Of a stretch of DNA of 64,000 nt, positions 23,784 to 32,184 are shown piece by piece; position 1 is the first letter of the stretch, and the number at the start of each line of letters is the position of its first letter. Below the pieces are notes generated by a model that was not told where the DNA came from, did not search any database, and was given only the letters and a program-made list of their open reading frames with translations. The position numbers and the translations under genes were made by a program. This DNA comes from JAFGHJ01 sp964606065 (GTDB taxonomy: Bacteria > Hydrothermota > UBA3072), in assembly GCA_964606065.1 (NCBI GenBank), contig CAZSEX010000001.1, forward strand, positions 62,001 to 126,000, written 5' to 3'.

Positions 23784-26336
23784 ATGTGCAGTTCCGATAA
23801 ATTAGCAGAAGAGTTTCTTAATTTTTTCAAAGAGAAAGGGCACAAAATAGTTGATTCTTCGCCACTGATACCAGACGACAAAACACTGCTGTTTACATCC
23901 GCGGGTATGGTTCAGTTTAAACCTTTATGGTCGGGTGAAATACCTGTCGAGTTCAGCAGAGCAACCACGGTTCAAAAGTGCCTGAGGCTTTCGGATTTAA
24001 CCGAAGTTGGTAAAACTTTCTGGCACGATACTTTTTTCGAAATGCTTGGTAATTTCTCCTTTGGAGATTATTTTAAAGAAGAAACAATTATCTGGGGATG
24101 GGAATTTTTAACAGAAGTTTTAGGAATCCCGGAAGAAAAACTTTTTATTTCTGTTTATACTGAAGATGACGAGGCTTATAATATCTGGAAAGAAAAGATT
24201 AAAGTTCCCGAAGATAGAATAATTAGAAGAGACGATAATTTCTGGGGTCCCGCCGGAGGAAAAGGTCCCTGCGGACCTGATTCCGAGGTTTTTTATGATA
24301 TGGGAAAAGAATTCGGAGATTGTGGGTTTGACGGAGAATGCGACAGATATATTGAGTTATGGAATCATGTTTTTCCTCAGTATAACCAGAGAGAAGACGG
24401 CAGGTATCCGCTTAAAAATAAGGGTGTGGATACGGGTATGGGTTTGGAGCGGCTCGCAATGATTATGCAAAACAAGACCTCCATTTTCGAAACAGATTTG
24501 TTTTTCCCCATTATTCAGGCGGCTGAAAATTTAACGGAAGCGAAATACAAAGATAACGAAAGAATTTTCAATATTATCGCGGATCATACGCGAGCGCTGG
24601 TTTTCGCGATAAGCGAGGGCGCATATCCCGGGAATGCAGGTAGAGGTTATGTATTAAGAAGATTGGTACGACGTGCTTTGACTTCGGCAAGAAAAATCGG
24701 TGTTGAAAAACCGATATTAAACGAACTCGTGCCATCGGCTATTTCAATAATGAAAAATCGTTATCCATATCTCAAGGAAAAAATCGAGCAGGTTGCTCTT
24801 ATAATAAAATCAGAAGAAAAAAGATTTATAGAAACGCTCGCTTCCGGGATCTCAATTTTAAATGAAATTGTGGACGAGGCTAAAAACAAAAAAGATTTAA
24901 AAATATGCGGGAAAGATGCTTTTAAGCTATACGATACTTATGGCTTTCCTCTCACTTTGACAAAAGAAATAGCCGAAGAAGAAGGTCTTTTGGTGGATGA
25001 AGAGGAATTTAAAAGGGAGATGGAAAAGCAAAAAGAAAGAGCACGACAAAAGAACGAATTCGAAACTGAAGATAACATTGAGTGGAAAATTGTGGAAGAG
25101 GCTAAATCGGAATTTGTCGGGTATGATAGAGAAAAGTGCACGAGCGAAATCTTAGCCTATAGAAAGACCAACGGAGATTTTGAACTCGTATTAAAAAAGA
25201 CCCCATTTTATGCAGAAAAAGGAGGACAGGTAGGGGATACCGGAGTAATCGGCGGTGAAGGCTGGAAGCTGATAGTTAAAGACACTTTTCCTTCAAAATT
25301 GGGAAATGTTCATAAAGGAAAACTCACAGGAAAATTTAAGATTTCAAGAGTCACCGCGGAAATAGATGTGGGAAGACGTAGCGCTATAAGAAAAAACCAT
25401 ACCACCACGCATCTTCTTCATAAGGTTCTAAAAACAGTACTCGGAGATTGGGTTAAACAGGAAGGTTCTTTTGTTGCTCCCGATCATTTTAGGTTCGATT
25501 TTACCCATCCAAAACCTCTTGAAGAAGAAGAAATAAAATTGGTAGAGCAAGAAGTTAACAAGGCAATTGTTAAAGGAATGAAAGTCAAAACGGAAGTGCT
25601 CCCTTTTGATGAAGCAGTAAAGAAAGGAGCAGTGGCTCTTTTTACCGAAGAATATGGGCAGATCGTACGCATGGTTTCTATAGATAATTTCTCGAGAGAG
25701 CTGTGCGGAGGAACACACCTTAACAACACTATAGAAGCAGGTGTTTTTAAAATAACTTCCGAGACAGGTATAGCGTCGGGTGTTAGAAGAATAGAAGGAG
25801 TTACAGGTTTTTCTACATACAGATGGATAAGGGAAACGGAAGATTTGCTTCAGGAAATTGAGTTTCTGCTGGAAACCGATAGAAAAAGTCTTCCCAAGAG
25901 AATTGAAAAGGCGACGGCTCTGATGAAAGAGCAGAAAAAGCGTATAGAGAAAATGGAAAGTCAGGCTGCTGGGGCGAAAGTTAAAGAATTGCTTGACAAA
26001 TTTACAAAGCTCGAGGGGTACGATTTTCTGGCAACTAAAGTCGAAGGCAGTAAAGAATCTTTAAGAAAACTCGCAGGGCAGTTAAAACAAAACATGCCGG
26101 AGGGAATAGGGCTTCTGGTAAGCGATTTGGGATCTTCGGTTTTTGTTGTTTTATTTGTAGGAGAAAAAATAAAAGAAAAATTAAATGCTGGTGAATTAAT
26201 CAGAAAAGTTTGCAGAATAGTTAATGGCGGCGGTGGAGGTGACAGAGAAAGGGCGGAAGGCGGTGGTAGTGAAGTAAAGAAAATTCCGGAAATGCTCAAA
26301 GCGTTTCCCGACATAGTAAAGGAAGCGCTTAGATGA
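23784..26336 (+). CDS. alaS: Alanyl-tRNA synthetase
   Basis: An 850-residue class II synthetase charging tRNA-Ala. N-terminal catalytic core: FTSAGMVQFKPLW, RLSDLTEVGKTFWHDTFFEMLG, GCGPDSEVFYD-like GPCGPDSEVFYD, and GVDTGMGLERLA. The editing domain carries the zinc motif HTTTHLLH (from His539) and CGGTHLNNT. A DHHA1 C-terminal domain closes with VNGGGGGDRERAEGGG. Length is normal. It overlaps the next gene by four bases (ATGA). Confidence 0.97.
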   Translation: MCSSDKLAEEFLNFFKEKGHKIVDSSPLIPDDKTLLFTSAGMVQFKPLWSGEIPVEFSRATTVQKCLRLSDLTEVGKTFWHDTFFEMLGNFSFGDYFKEETIIWGWEFLTEVLGIPEEKLFISVYTEDDEAYNIWKEKIKVPEDRIIRRDDNFWGPAGGKGPCGPDSEVFYDMGKEFGDCGFDGECDRYIELWNHVFPQYNQREDGRYPLKNKGVDTGMGLERLAMIMQNKTSIFETDLFFPIIQAAENLTEAKYKDNERIFNIIADHTRALVFAISEGAYPGNAGRGYVLRRLVRRALTSARKIGVEKPILNELVPSAISIMKNRYPYLKEKIEQVALIIKSEEKRFIETLASGISILNEIVDEAKNKKDLKICGKDAFKLYDTYGFPLTLTKEIAEEEGLLVDEEEFKREMEKQKERARQKNEFETEDNIEWKIVEEAKSEFVGYDREKCTSEILAYRKTNGDFELVLKKTPFYAEKGGQVGDTGVIGGEGWKLIVKDTFPSKLGNVHKGKLTGKFKISRVTAEIDVGRRSAIRKNHTTTHLLHKVLKTVLGDWVKQEGSFVAPDHFRFDFTHPKPLEEEEIKLVEQEVNKAIVKGMKVKTEVLPFDEAVKKGAVALFTEEYGQIVRMVSIDNFSRELCGGTHLNNTIEAGVFKITSETGIASGVRRIEGVTGFSTYRWIRETEDLLQEIEFLLETDRKSLPKRIEKATALMKEQKKRIEKMESQAAGAKVKELLDKFTKLEGYDFLATKVEGSKESLRKLAGQLKQNMPEGIGLLVSDLGSSVFVVLFVGEKIKEKLNAGELIRKVCRIVNGGGGGDRERAEGGGSEVKKIPEMLKAFPDIVKEALR

Positions 26337-27043
26337 CAATTTATCAAAAAATTCTTTCAAAAAAAGGAAAAGGAGAGAAGATGCTTGCAGCTCTTCTCGA
26401 TCCCGATTCGGAAGATTTGATTGCTCTTGAGAAAAAGATCAAGTTAATAGAAAAGAGCAAAGTCGATTTTTTTCTGGTTGGTGGAAGCACAACATGGAAT
26501 TATAATTTCGAGAAGTTTGTGGGAAAAGTAAAATCTCTGGCTTCAAAAAAGGTTATTATTTTTCCGGGTTCGGCCGAACAAATTTCATCTGCAGCTGACG
26601 CTATCTTATTTCTTTCTCTCATAAGCGGAAAAAACCCTCGATACCTAATAGAAGAACAAACAAAAGCGGCGCCTCTTTTAAAAAATTTGGACATAGAGGT
26701 AATATCTACCGGTTATATATTGATCAATGGGGGAAGAAAGACCACTGTCGAACTTGTTTCAGAGACGGAACCTATGTCTCAGGATGATATTGAAAAAGTA
26801 AAAAATACGGCGTATGCGGCTCAACTTCTCGGTATGAAACTGGTGTATCTGGAATGCGGCAGCGGCGCCAGGTATCCGGTTAAAGATGAACTTATAAGGG
26901 AGATTAGCAAAAACATAGATATTCCTCTGGTGGTCGGAGGCGGGATTAAAAACAAAGAAGGAGTTGAACGCAAACATAACGCAGGCGCGGATATAGTAGT
27001 AGTTGGAAATGCGCTCGAAAAAGACTCATCAATCTTACTTTAA
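26333..27043 (+). CDS. Geranylgeranylglyceryl-phosphate synthase family protein (PcrB/GGGPS, group II-like)
   Basis: A 236-residue TIM-barrel prenyltransferase. Family motifs: LLDPDSEDL, VGGSTTWN, IIFPGSAEQIS, ISTGYILINGGRKTTVE, YLECGSGARYPV and PLVVGGGIKNKEGVE with the phosphate-binding glycine loop. Archaeal enzymes and a subset found in Bacteroidetes-related bacteria join glycerol-1-phosphate to a polyprenyl diphosphate; PcrB of Firmicutes uses heptaprenyl diphosphate. Prenyl chain length and physiological role are unknown here. Coupled to alaS by a four-base overlap and followed by a flippase-like membrane protein. Confidence 0.92.
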   Translation: MTIYQKILSKKGKGEKMLAALLDPDSEDLIALEKKIKLIEKSKVDFFLVGGSTTWNYNFEKFVGKVKSLASKKVIIFPGSAEQISSAADAILFLSLISGKNPRYLIEEQTKAAPLLKNLDIEVISTGYILINGGRKTTVELVSETEPMSQDDIEKVKNTAYAAQLLGMKLVYLECGSGARYPVKDELIREISKNIDIPLVVGGGIKNKEGVERKHNAGADIVVVGNALEKDSSILL

Positions 27044-28088
27044 AAAAAGTAAGCTCTCCAGAACTTCGATAGTAAAAGGACTGAAAGTATTTATAGCCTT
27101 TTCTGTAATAACGTACACAGCACTTTTGGTTTTCACTGCGACGAAAAATACATGGTACGTATTTAAAGAAACGGATGCTTTTTATATTCCTTTGATTTTC
27201 GGTTTGCTTTCTTTATATATTGTCTTTGAATCTTTCAGGATAAGACTTATTGCCAGGGCACTTTCCGGAAAGTGGATTCCCTTCGGACGGTGTTCTCAGG
27301 TGATTTTCTGTGGAGCTTTTCTTTCTGCCGTTACTCCTTTTCAGGCAGGCGGCGCTCCCCTGCAGGCTTATGTTCTCAATAGGGCTGGCTTAGAATGGGG
27401 CACTGCCTTGCTTTTGCTCTTATTTCGGGGGCTTTTTTATCTTATCGGGTTGCTATTATTTTTGCCGTTTATATTACCCTTTTTTCGAATTCAGTATTCG
27501 GGAAGATCGATGCAAATCTTATCCCGATATTCCGTATTCACCTATCTTTTTCTTTTCGGGATTTTGTTTTTAGTCCTTTACATGCCCAGATTTTTCAAGA
27601 AATTTATTTATTCTATGACTTTCAGAAAAGGCAAAACCACGGGGGCGACAAGAATAATGTTTCGTGTCTTAAACGAGATAAAAATGAGCAGGGAAAATTT
27701 ATTGGATTTTATGCGGAATAAAAAATTGTATGCTTTGGCTATTATTATTACTACGGTCATCGTATATATACCGAATTATTCGATAGTGTACATGATACTC
27801 AAAGGTCTCGGCATTGATGCATCTTACGCGGAAACAATTTTCCGTCAGGTTTTTCTTCTGTTTGCAGCATTCTTTTTCCCGACTCCCGGCGCAGAGGGTA
27901 TAATAGAAGGAGGTTTTTCGGTTTTATTCTATTCTTCAGTTCCTCGTTATCTTATAGGAATGTTGACAGTTTTATGGCGTTTTATTACTTATCATCTGGT
28001 TGTCATTATAGGCGGCATTTTGACATTAAAAATTTTGAATTTTACGGATGTAATTAAAGAAAATGTTGAAAAGCTAAAGTACCCTTAA
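27009..28088 (+). CDS. LPG-synthase-transmembrane / UPF0104 family membrane protein
   Basis: A 359-residue polytopic protein of the YbhN/AglD-like PF03706 family, which includes the flippase domain of MprF. About eight helices are visible; the conserved segment FLSAVTPFQAGGAPLQAYVL matches the family's TP..GG.P..A motif, and FFPTPGAEGIIEGGF is the second signature. No C-terminal aminoacyltransferase domain is present. Start is either TTG at 27003 or ATG at 27009, both inside the previous gene; I use the ATG. Could flip a polyprenyl or ether lipid, given the GGGPS-family neighbour; that is inference. It runs 15 bases into the convergent regulator. Confidence 0.85.
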   Translation: MRSKKTHQSYFKKSKLSRTSIVKGLKVFIAFSVITYTALLVFTATKNTWYVFKETDAFYIPLIFGLLSLYIVFESFRIRLIARALSGKWIPFGRCSQVIFCGAFLSAVTPFQAGGAPLQAYVLNRAGLEWGTALLLLLFRGLFYLIGLLLFLPFILPFFRIQYSGRSMQILSRYSVFTYLFLFGILFLVLYMPRFFKKFIYSMTFRKGKTTGATRIMFRVLNEIKMSRENLLDFMRNKKLYALAIIITTVIVYIPNYSIVYMILKGLGIDASYAETIFRQVFLLFAAFFFPTPGAEGIIEGGFSVLFYSSVPRYLIGMLTVLWRFITYHLVVIIGGILTLKILNFTDVIKENVEKLKYP

Positions 28089-28712
28089 AACTCTTACCAC
28101 TCTACCTAAGACCTGTATTTCTGATTTGTGATAAACCTGAATATCATATTCAATATTTGAAGGTATTAAAATAACAGTGCTCCCTACCATCTCGATTTTT
28201 TTAAGAGTTATCTCTCCCTTTTTCCCCATGCCATGAAAGATCGCGATAGCATAAATGTTTTTTATGTGAATATCAACCGCTGAAATATCTATTAATACCC
28301 AATCGCCTTTTAGAATGCCAGCGTTTTTCATGCTGTCGCTTTCCACTCTTAAAAGAGCAAAGTCCGCACCAGCCGGTAAGATTTCTTTTATATTGATGTT
28401 TTTACTGATATTCTCGGGAGCCAAAACAGAGGTGCTTGGACCAATACCTTCAAGATACGGATAGAATATTTTGTCAGGTTTTTCCTCGAATAGAAGACTG
28501 GGTGAAATACCAAGCAACTCACATACTCTTCCTACTTTGGTGGACGGAATGCCATACTTACCCTTTTCCCATGCCTGTATGGTCGTCCAATGTAATCCTA
28601 ATTTGCCACCCATTTCCTTGAGGGTCCAACCTCTATTCTTTCTGAACTTTCTTAGCTTCTTACCTACTCCTTGAGTTTGCTTAAAAGCTTTTCCCTTATT
28701 TTTAATATTCAT
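28074..28712 (-). CDS. XRE/Cro HTH regulator with S24 LexA/CI-like C-terminal domain
   Basis: A 212-residue protein. Residues about 17-75 form an HTH_3 domain (LRKFRKNRGWTLKEMGGKL, TIQAWEKGKYGIPS). The C-terminal half is an S24 peptidase fold with the nucleophile serine in VESDSMKNAGILKGDWV and a downstream lysine in ITLKKIEMVG. The order fits CI-like repressors that self-cleave upon RecA activation, but I cannot identify the cleavage Ala/Cys-Gly site with confidence. It is transcribed away from the Fur-box operon and might regulate either itself or that operon. Chromosomal context offers no prophage genes. Confidence 0.85.
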   Translation of the reverse strand: MNIKNKGKAFKQTQGVGKKLRKFRKNRGWTLKEMGGKLGLHWTTIQAWEKGKYGIPSTKVGRVCELLGISPSLLFEEKPDKIFYPYLEGIGPSTSVLAPENISKNINIKEILPAGADFALLRVESDSMKNAGILKGDWVLIDISAVDIHIKNIYAIAIFHGMGKKGEITLKKIEMVGSTVILIPSNIEYDIQVYHKSEIQVLGRVVRVLRVL

Positions 28713-28832
28713 TATATTTCAAATTTGCTTTTTCCCCTATAATAATATAACAGATTTCTGAATTTTTGCAAGAGGCTGTTCAAATAAAAATTTATTAGAA
28801 AAAACATGGAAGTCTTTGACTTTTCTCAACCC

Positions 28833-28860
28833 TTGACAAAAAAAACTTTTTCGTTATCAT
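28833..28860 (+). promoter_or_regulatory. Promoter of the DUF5320/Fe-S ATPase operon
   Basis: TTGACA (28833-28838), 16-base spacer, TATCAT (28855-28860), five of six matches in the -10 box. The Fur box begins two bases later, covering the expected transcription start. Confidence 0.65.
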
Positions 28861-28861
28861 T

Positions 28862-28880
28862 GATAATGAAAACCATTTTC
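28862..28880 (+). promoter_or_regulatory. Fur box overlapping the transcription start
   Basis: GATAATGAAAACCATTTTC matches the classical 19-bp Fur consensus at 16 of 19 positions. A further half-overlapping TTATCATTGATAAT palindrome extends into the -10 box. Binding here by Fe(II)-Fur would block the operon when iron is plentiful. Confidence 0.75.
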
Positions 28881-28974
28881 AATAAGAGAGAGGCACGGGT
28901 AAATCTTTTCATTAATTGTTTTGAAAATGGGACATTAAAATTTGACTGTTTTTTAAAGTAAAAAGGAGGAAATT

Positions 28975-29322
28975 ATGCCATTGGGAGATAGGACAGGCCC
29001 GGCAGGATTGGGTCCGATGACTGGAAGAGCCGCTGGTTATTGCGCCGGGTATTCTGGGCCCGGGTACATGAACCCAGTTCCGGGTAGAGGCTTTGGCCGC
29101 GGTTGGGGAAAAGGTTTTGGATGGGGGCGAGGCTTTGGTTGGGGGGCAGGCTATCCTTATGGAGCCCATTATGGTTATGCTGCTCCGTATCCGGCTTACT
29201 CCGAAAAAATCTCACCCCAACAAGAAATCACTATGCTGTCTGAACAAGCTAAAGCTTTAGAAAACGAATTGGAAGCCGTTAAGAAAAAGATAAAAGAACT
29301 GAAAGCGGATACTAAAAAGTAA
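28975..29322 (+). CDS. DUF5320 small Gly/aromatic-rich protein
   Basis: A 115-residue protein opening with MPLGDRTGPAGLGPMTGR, the hallmark of the DUF5320 family found next to Mrp/MinD-type Fe-S ATPases in anaerobes. The middle (about residues 38-70) is a run of RGFGRGWGKGFGWG-type repeats, and the last 40 residues form a short coiled coil (EQAKALENELEAVKKKIKEL). Function is unknown. AAGGAGG precedes the ATG. It is the first gene behind the Fur-box promoter. Confidence 0.9.
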   Translation: MPLGDRTGPAGLGPMTGRAAGYCAGYSGPGYMNPVPGRGFGRGWGKGFGWGRGFGWGAGYPYGAHYGYAAPYPAYSEKISPQQEITMLSEQAKALENELEAVKKKIKELKADTKK

Positions 29323-29362
29323 TTGCCTGTTCAGCTAAAGGGTGAACAAAAAGATTTAAGCG

Positions 29363-29929
29363 ATGAAAAGCGACCTGGGAAAGTGGTATGAAAAGGGGGG
29401 GTTGGATTTTTTAAGTAAAATCGGAATAAAAATAGGTTATACGGTATTGGATTTCGGCTGTGGGAGAGGTCATTATACTTTACCTGCGTCAAAGTTAGTC
29501 GGTAGCATAGGTATAGTTTACGCTCTCGATAATAACAAATCAGCTTTGAGTGATTTAGAAAAGACAATAACGGAAAAGTGTATAAAAAACGTTGAATTGA
29601 TAAGCGATATAAAAGATGCTCCCCTTAAGAAAGATTCGGTAGATATAGTATTGTGTTATGATGTTCTTCATTACATGAAACTTTCTAATAGGAAAGTTAC
29701 TTATAATAATGTTCGGAGAGTTTTAAGAGAAAACGCTATTTTCTCTGTGTATCCGAAACACTGTAAGGGAAATCTCCCTTCGGGAGAACTGGCTGATATC
29801 AGTGTCGAAGAGATTAGCAAGGAGATTGAAAATGCCGGCTTTTCCCTTAATCAAAAGATTGTGGGCAGACTATTGCATGATAATTCTTTTGAAGAGGGTT
29901 GTGTGTTGAATTTTATAAAAGGAGAATAG
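29363..29929 (+). CDS. SAM-dependent class I methyltransferase
   Basis: A 188-residue methyltransferase with the SAM-binding motif I VLDFGCGRGHYTLPAS, acidic motif II VYALDNNKSAL and a motif IV-like VLCYDVLHYMK. The substrate is unknown; similar small UbiE-like methyltransferases are common in DUF5320/Fe-S ATPase clusters. No strong ribosome binding site is visible before the ATG. Confidence 0.85.
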   Translation: MKSDLGKWYEKGGLDFLSKIGIKIGYTVLDFGCGRGHYTLPASKLVGSIGIVYALDNNKSALSDLEKTITEKCIKNVELISDIKDAPLKKDSVDIVLCYDVLHYMKLSNRKVTYNNVRRVLRENAIFSVYPKHCKGNLPSGELADISVEEISKEIENAGFSLNQKIVGRLLHDNSFEEGCVLNFIKGE

Positions 29930-30017
29930 AACGCTTTGGATAGATGGTGATAAATGTACCGGTTGTGGAATATACGTTGAAGAATGCCCCACAGGAGATA
30001 TCAAATGTTTGAAGTAG
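29919..30017 (+). pseudogene. Relic of a ferredoxin N-terminal half
   Basis: One frame reads WIDGDKCTGCGIYVEECPTG then DIKCLK before TAG, an almost perfect first 4Fe-4S motif (CxxCxx[C]xxxCP) in which the third cysteine is tyrosine. The open frame begins after a stop at 29916 and has no ATG, GTG or TTG before the motif, and it ends inside the intact ferredoxin gene that starts at 30005. It is most simply the remains of an earlier duplicate ferredoxin. Confidence 0.6.
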
Positions 30018-30343
30018 AAAAAGATAGATGCATCGGATGTGAAATTTGCTTGAATGCATGTCCTGTTAAAGCGATTTCGATGATCGACGGCAAAGCCCAA
30101 ATCGACAAAGGAAAGTGCACGAATTGCGGAGTATGCGTTTCAGCCTGTCCGACAGGCGCGATTTATTCTGATGCGGATTACAATGAAGAATCTCGACAAA
30201 GTTTTTACCCGGGTCGAAGTCAAAGTTTCCTTCCTCCTGGTTTCGGAGTTGGTATAAGAAGAGGTATGGGAAGAGGTTTGGGTAGAGGTATGGGTAGAGG
30301 TATGGGAAGAGGTCTGCGTAACGGAAGAGGCAGAAGGTGGTAA
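30005..30343 (+). CDS. 2[4Fe-4S] ferredoxin with Gly-Met-Arg repeat tail
   Basis: A 112-residue protein. Residues 1-60 hold two complete 4Fe-4S motifs, CIGCEICLNACP and CTNCGVCVSACP. The tail (about residues 80-112) is built of GMGRG/GLGRG repeats and is strongly basic. AGGAG lies seven bases before the ATG; earlier in-frame starts lack one. The tail could bind nucleic acid or act as a sticky linker to the equally Gly-rich DUF5320 partner; both are guesses. It overlaps the ATPase gene by seven bases. Confidence 0.9.
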   Translation: MFEVEKDRCIGCEICLNACPVKAISMIDGKAQIDKGKCTNCGVCVSACPTGAIYSDADYNEESRQSFYPGRSQSFLPPGFGVGIRRGMGRGLGRGMGRGMGRGLRNGRGRRW

Positions 30344-32184
30344 AAAGCAGGATAAGCATTGCTGTTTCCAGCGGAAAGGGGGGAACGGGGAAAACTTTTA
30401 TAGCCACCAACCTGGCAAAAGTTTTATCAGGAAAACGCAACAAAGTTCGTTACCTGGATTGCGATGTCGAAGAACCAAACGGACATTTGTTTTTAAACCC
30501 CGTTATAACAAAACAGGAAGACGTTAACCTGCTTTCACCCGTGGAAGTAGATCAGGATAAATGTACTTTATGCGGTTTGTGTGCCGATGTATGTCATTAT
30601 AATGCCATAGCAGTGATCAAAAATAAAGTTTTAATATTTAAAGAATTGTGTCATGTATGTGGCGGCTGCACAATCGTCTGTCCTGTCGATGCCATTATAG
30701 AAAAAGAAAGAAAAATTGGTATTGTAAAAGCGGGAAAAAGCGGAAATATCGACATATATTACGCTCTTTTAGAAACTGCCGAAGGTGGAATGTCCCCACG
30801 TTTGGTAAAAAAAGTAAAAGAGTATGCCGATGAAGGGATTAATATTTTAGATTCATCTCCGGGAACAAGCTGTCCGGTCGTTGAAACGGTTAAAGATTCA
30901 GATTTGTGTGTTTTGGTTACCGATCCAACCCCTTTCGGTATAAACGATTTAAAACTCTCTGTCGACATGACCCGGGAAATAGGAATAGAACCGGTGGTAA
31001 TAGTCAACCGTGCAGTACACCTGGATGACTCTTTAAGAAAATACTGTGAAAAAGAACAGCTGGATATTATCGGAGAAATTCCTGATGAACGAAAAATTGC
31101 GGAGAGTTACTCCCGTGGTGAATTGGCAGTAGAAGAATTCCCGGAAATAAAAAATTTATTCGAAAATATTGCCGACAGAATGCTAACCCTGGTAGCAAAA
31201 GAGAGAAAGGTCAAAGAAAAATCTGGCAAAGTAAAAATATCAGATAATAGGGTTCCTGAAACAGCTAAAAGATACGACGCATTTCCTGCTAAAAAACTTA
31301 AAGAATTAGTTGTGATCAGTGGTAAAGGAGGAACGGGAAAAACTTCACTCACCGCGAGTTTCACCGCTCTTGCTGAATCTACTATAATTGCTGATTGCGA
31401 CGTGGACGCTGCGGATCTTCATTTAATTTTATCTCCAAAAACAAAAGAAAGCGGTTTATTCAGCGGTGGAGTGGAAGTAAAAATAGACCAGGATAAATGC
31501 ACTCAGTGCGGCGAATGTGAAAAAGCCTGTAGATTTTCCGCCATAAAAGTAATCGAAAAGAACGGGCAAAAAAGATATGAAGTGGACCCTCTTGCCTGTG
31601 AAGGTTGCGGGGTGTGTGAATTAGTCTGTAAAGATGATGCCATAAAGAGCAAAAAAGCGGTAAACGGCGAATGGTTTATTTCCGATACACGCTTCGGACA
31701 GATGAGTCACGCAAGGTTGGGTGTGGCGCAGGAAAACTCAGGAAGATTGGTAACACTGGTAAGAGATAAAGCTACTCTGATTTCCTCGAAAAATGGAAAA
31801 TCAAATGCTATAATGGACGGAGCACCCGGTACCGGATGCCCTGTGATATCTTCCATTTCGGGAGCTCATTACGCTCTCGCGGTAACCGAACCCACAGTAT
31901 CCGGAATTCATGACCTGGGCAGAGTATTGCAAGTAATTAAACATTTTGGCGTTAAATCCGGTGTTGTGGTAAACAAGTATGATTTGAATAAAGATATTAC
32001 AGAAAAAATAAAAAAAATGGTAGAAAAATACGATTCAGAATTTTTGGGAACAATTCCTTATAGTAAAGAAGTTACCGAAGCTCAGATGAGAAAGTTGTCT
32101 GTGATCGAATATACTGACAGCCCTTTAACGGATAGTATAAAAGAAATCTGGAGGAAAGTAGAAGAAAAGTTTTATGTCAGATAA
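30337..32184 (+). CDS. Fused double MinD/Mrp-type ATPase, each half with an inserted ferredoxin domain
   Basis: A 615-residue protein made of two copies of the COG1149-type ATPase, normally about 290 residues and encoded as two neighbouring genes. Copy 1 (about 1-290) has the deviant Walker A SSGKGGTGKT and two 4Fe-4S motifs (CTLCGLCADVCH, CHVCGGCTIVCP). Copy 2 (about 325-610) repeats ISGKGGTGKT, CTQCGECEKACR and CEGCGVCELVCK. Each half ends with the PGTSCPV or PGTGCPV switch-like motif and VTDPTPFG / VTEPTVSG. Likely an ATP-dependent Fe-S cluster or electron-handling scaffold. Starts at GTG within the ferredoxin end. The linker (about 290-320) is Lys-rich and looks disordered. Confidence 0.93.
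   Translation: MVKSRISIAVSSGKGGTGKTFIATNLAKVLSGKRNKVRYLDCDVEEPNGHLFLNPVITKQEDVNLLSPVEVDQDKCTLCGLCADVCHYNAIAVIKNKVLIFKELCHVCGGCTIVCPVDAIIEKERKIGIVKAGKSGNIDIYYALLETAEGGMSPRLVKKVKEYADEGINILDSSPGTSCPVVETVKDSDLCVLVTDPTPFGINDLKLSVDMTREIGIEPVVIVNRAVHLDDSLRKYCEKEQLDIIGEIPDERKIAESYSRGELAVEEFPEIKNLFENIADRMLTLVAKERKVKEKSGKVKISDNRVPETAKRYDAFPAKKLKELVVISGKGGTGKTSLTASFTALAESTIIADCDVDAADLHLILSPKTKESGLFSGGVEVKIDQDKCTQCGECEKACRFSAIKVIEKNGQKRYEVDPLACEGCGVCELVCKDDAIKSKKAVNGEWFISDTRFGQMSHARLGVAQENSGRLVTLVRDKATLISSKNGKSNAIMDGAPGTGCPVISSISGAHYALAVTEPTVSGIHDLGRVLQVIKHFGVKSGVVVNKYDLNKDITEKIKKMVEKYDSEFLGTIPYSKEVTEAQMRKLSVIEYTDSPLTDSIKEIWRKVEEKFYVR

Noticed and set aside
28074..28712. Prophage interpretation of the CI-like regulator
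   Set aside because: No integrase, structural or lysis genes flank it; both neighbours are ordinary chromosomal genes.
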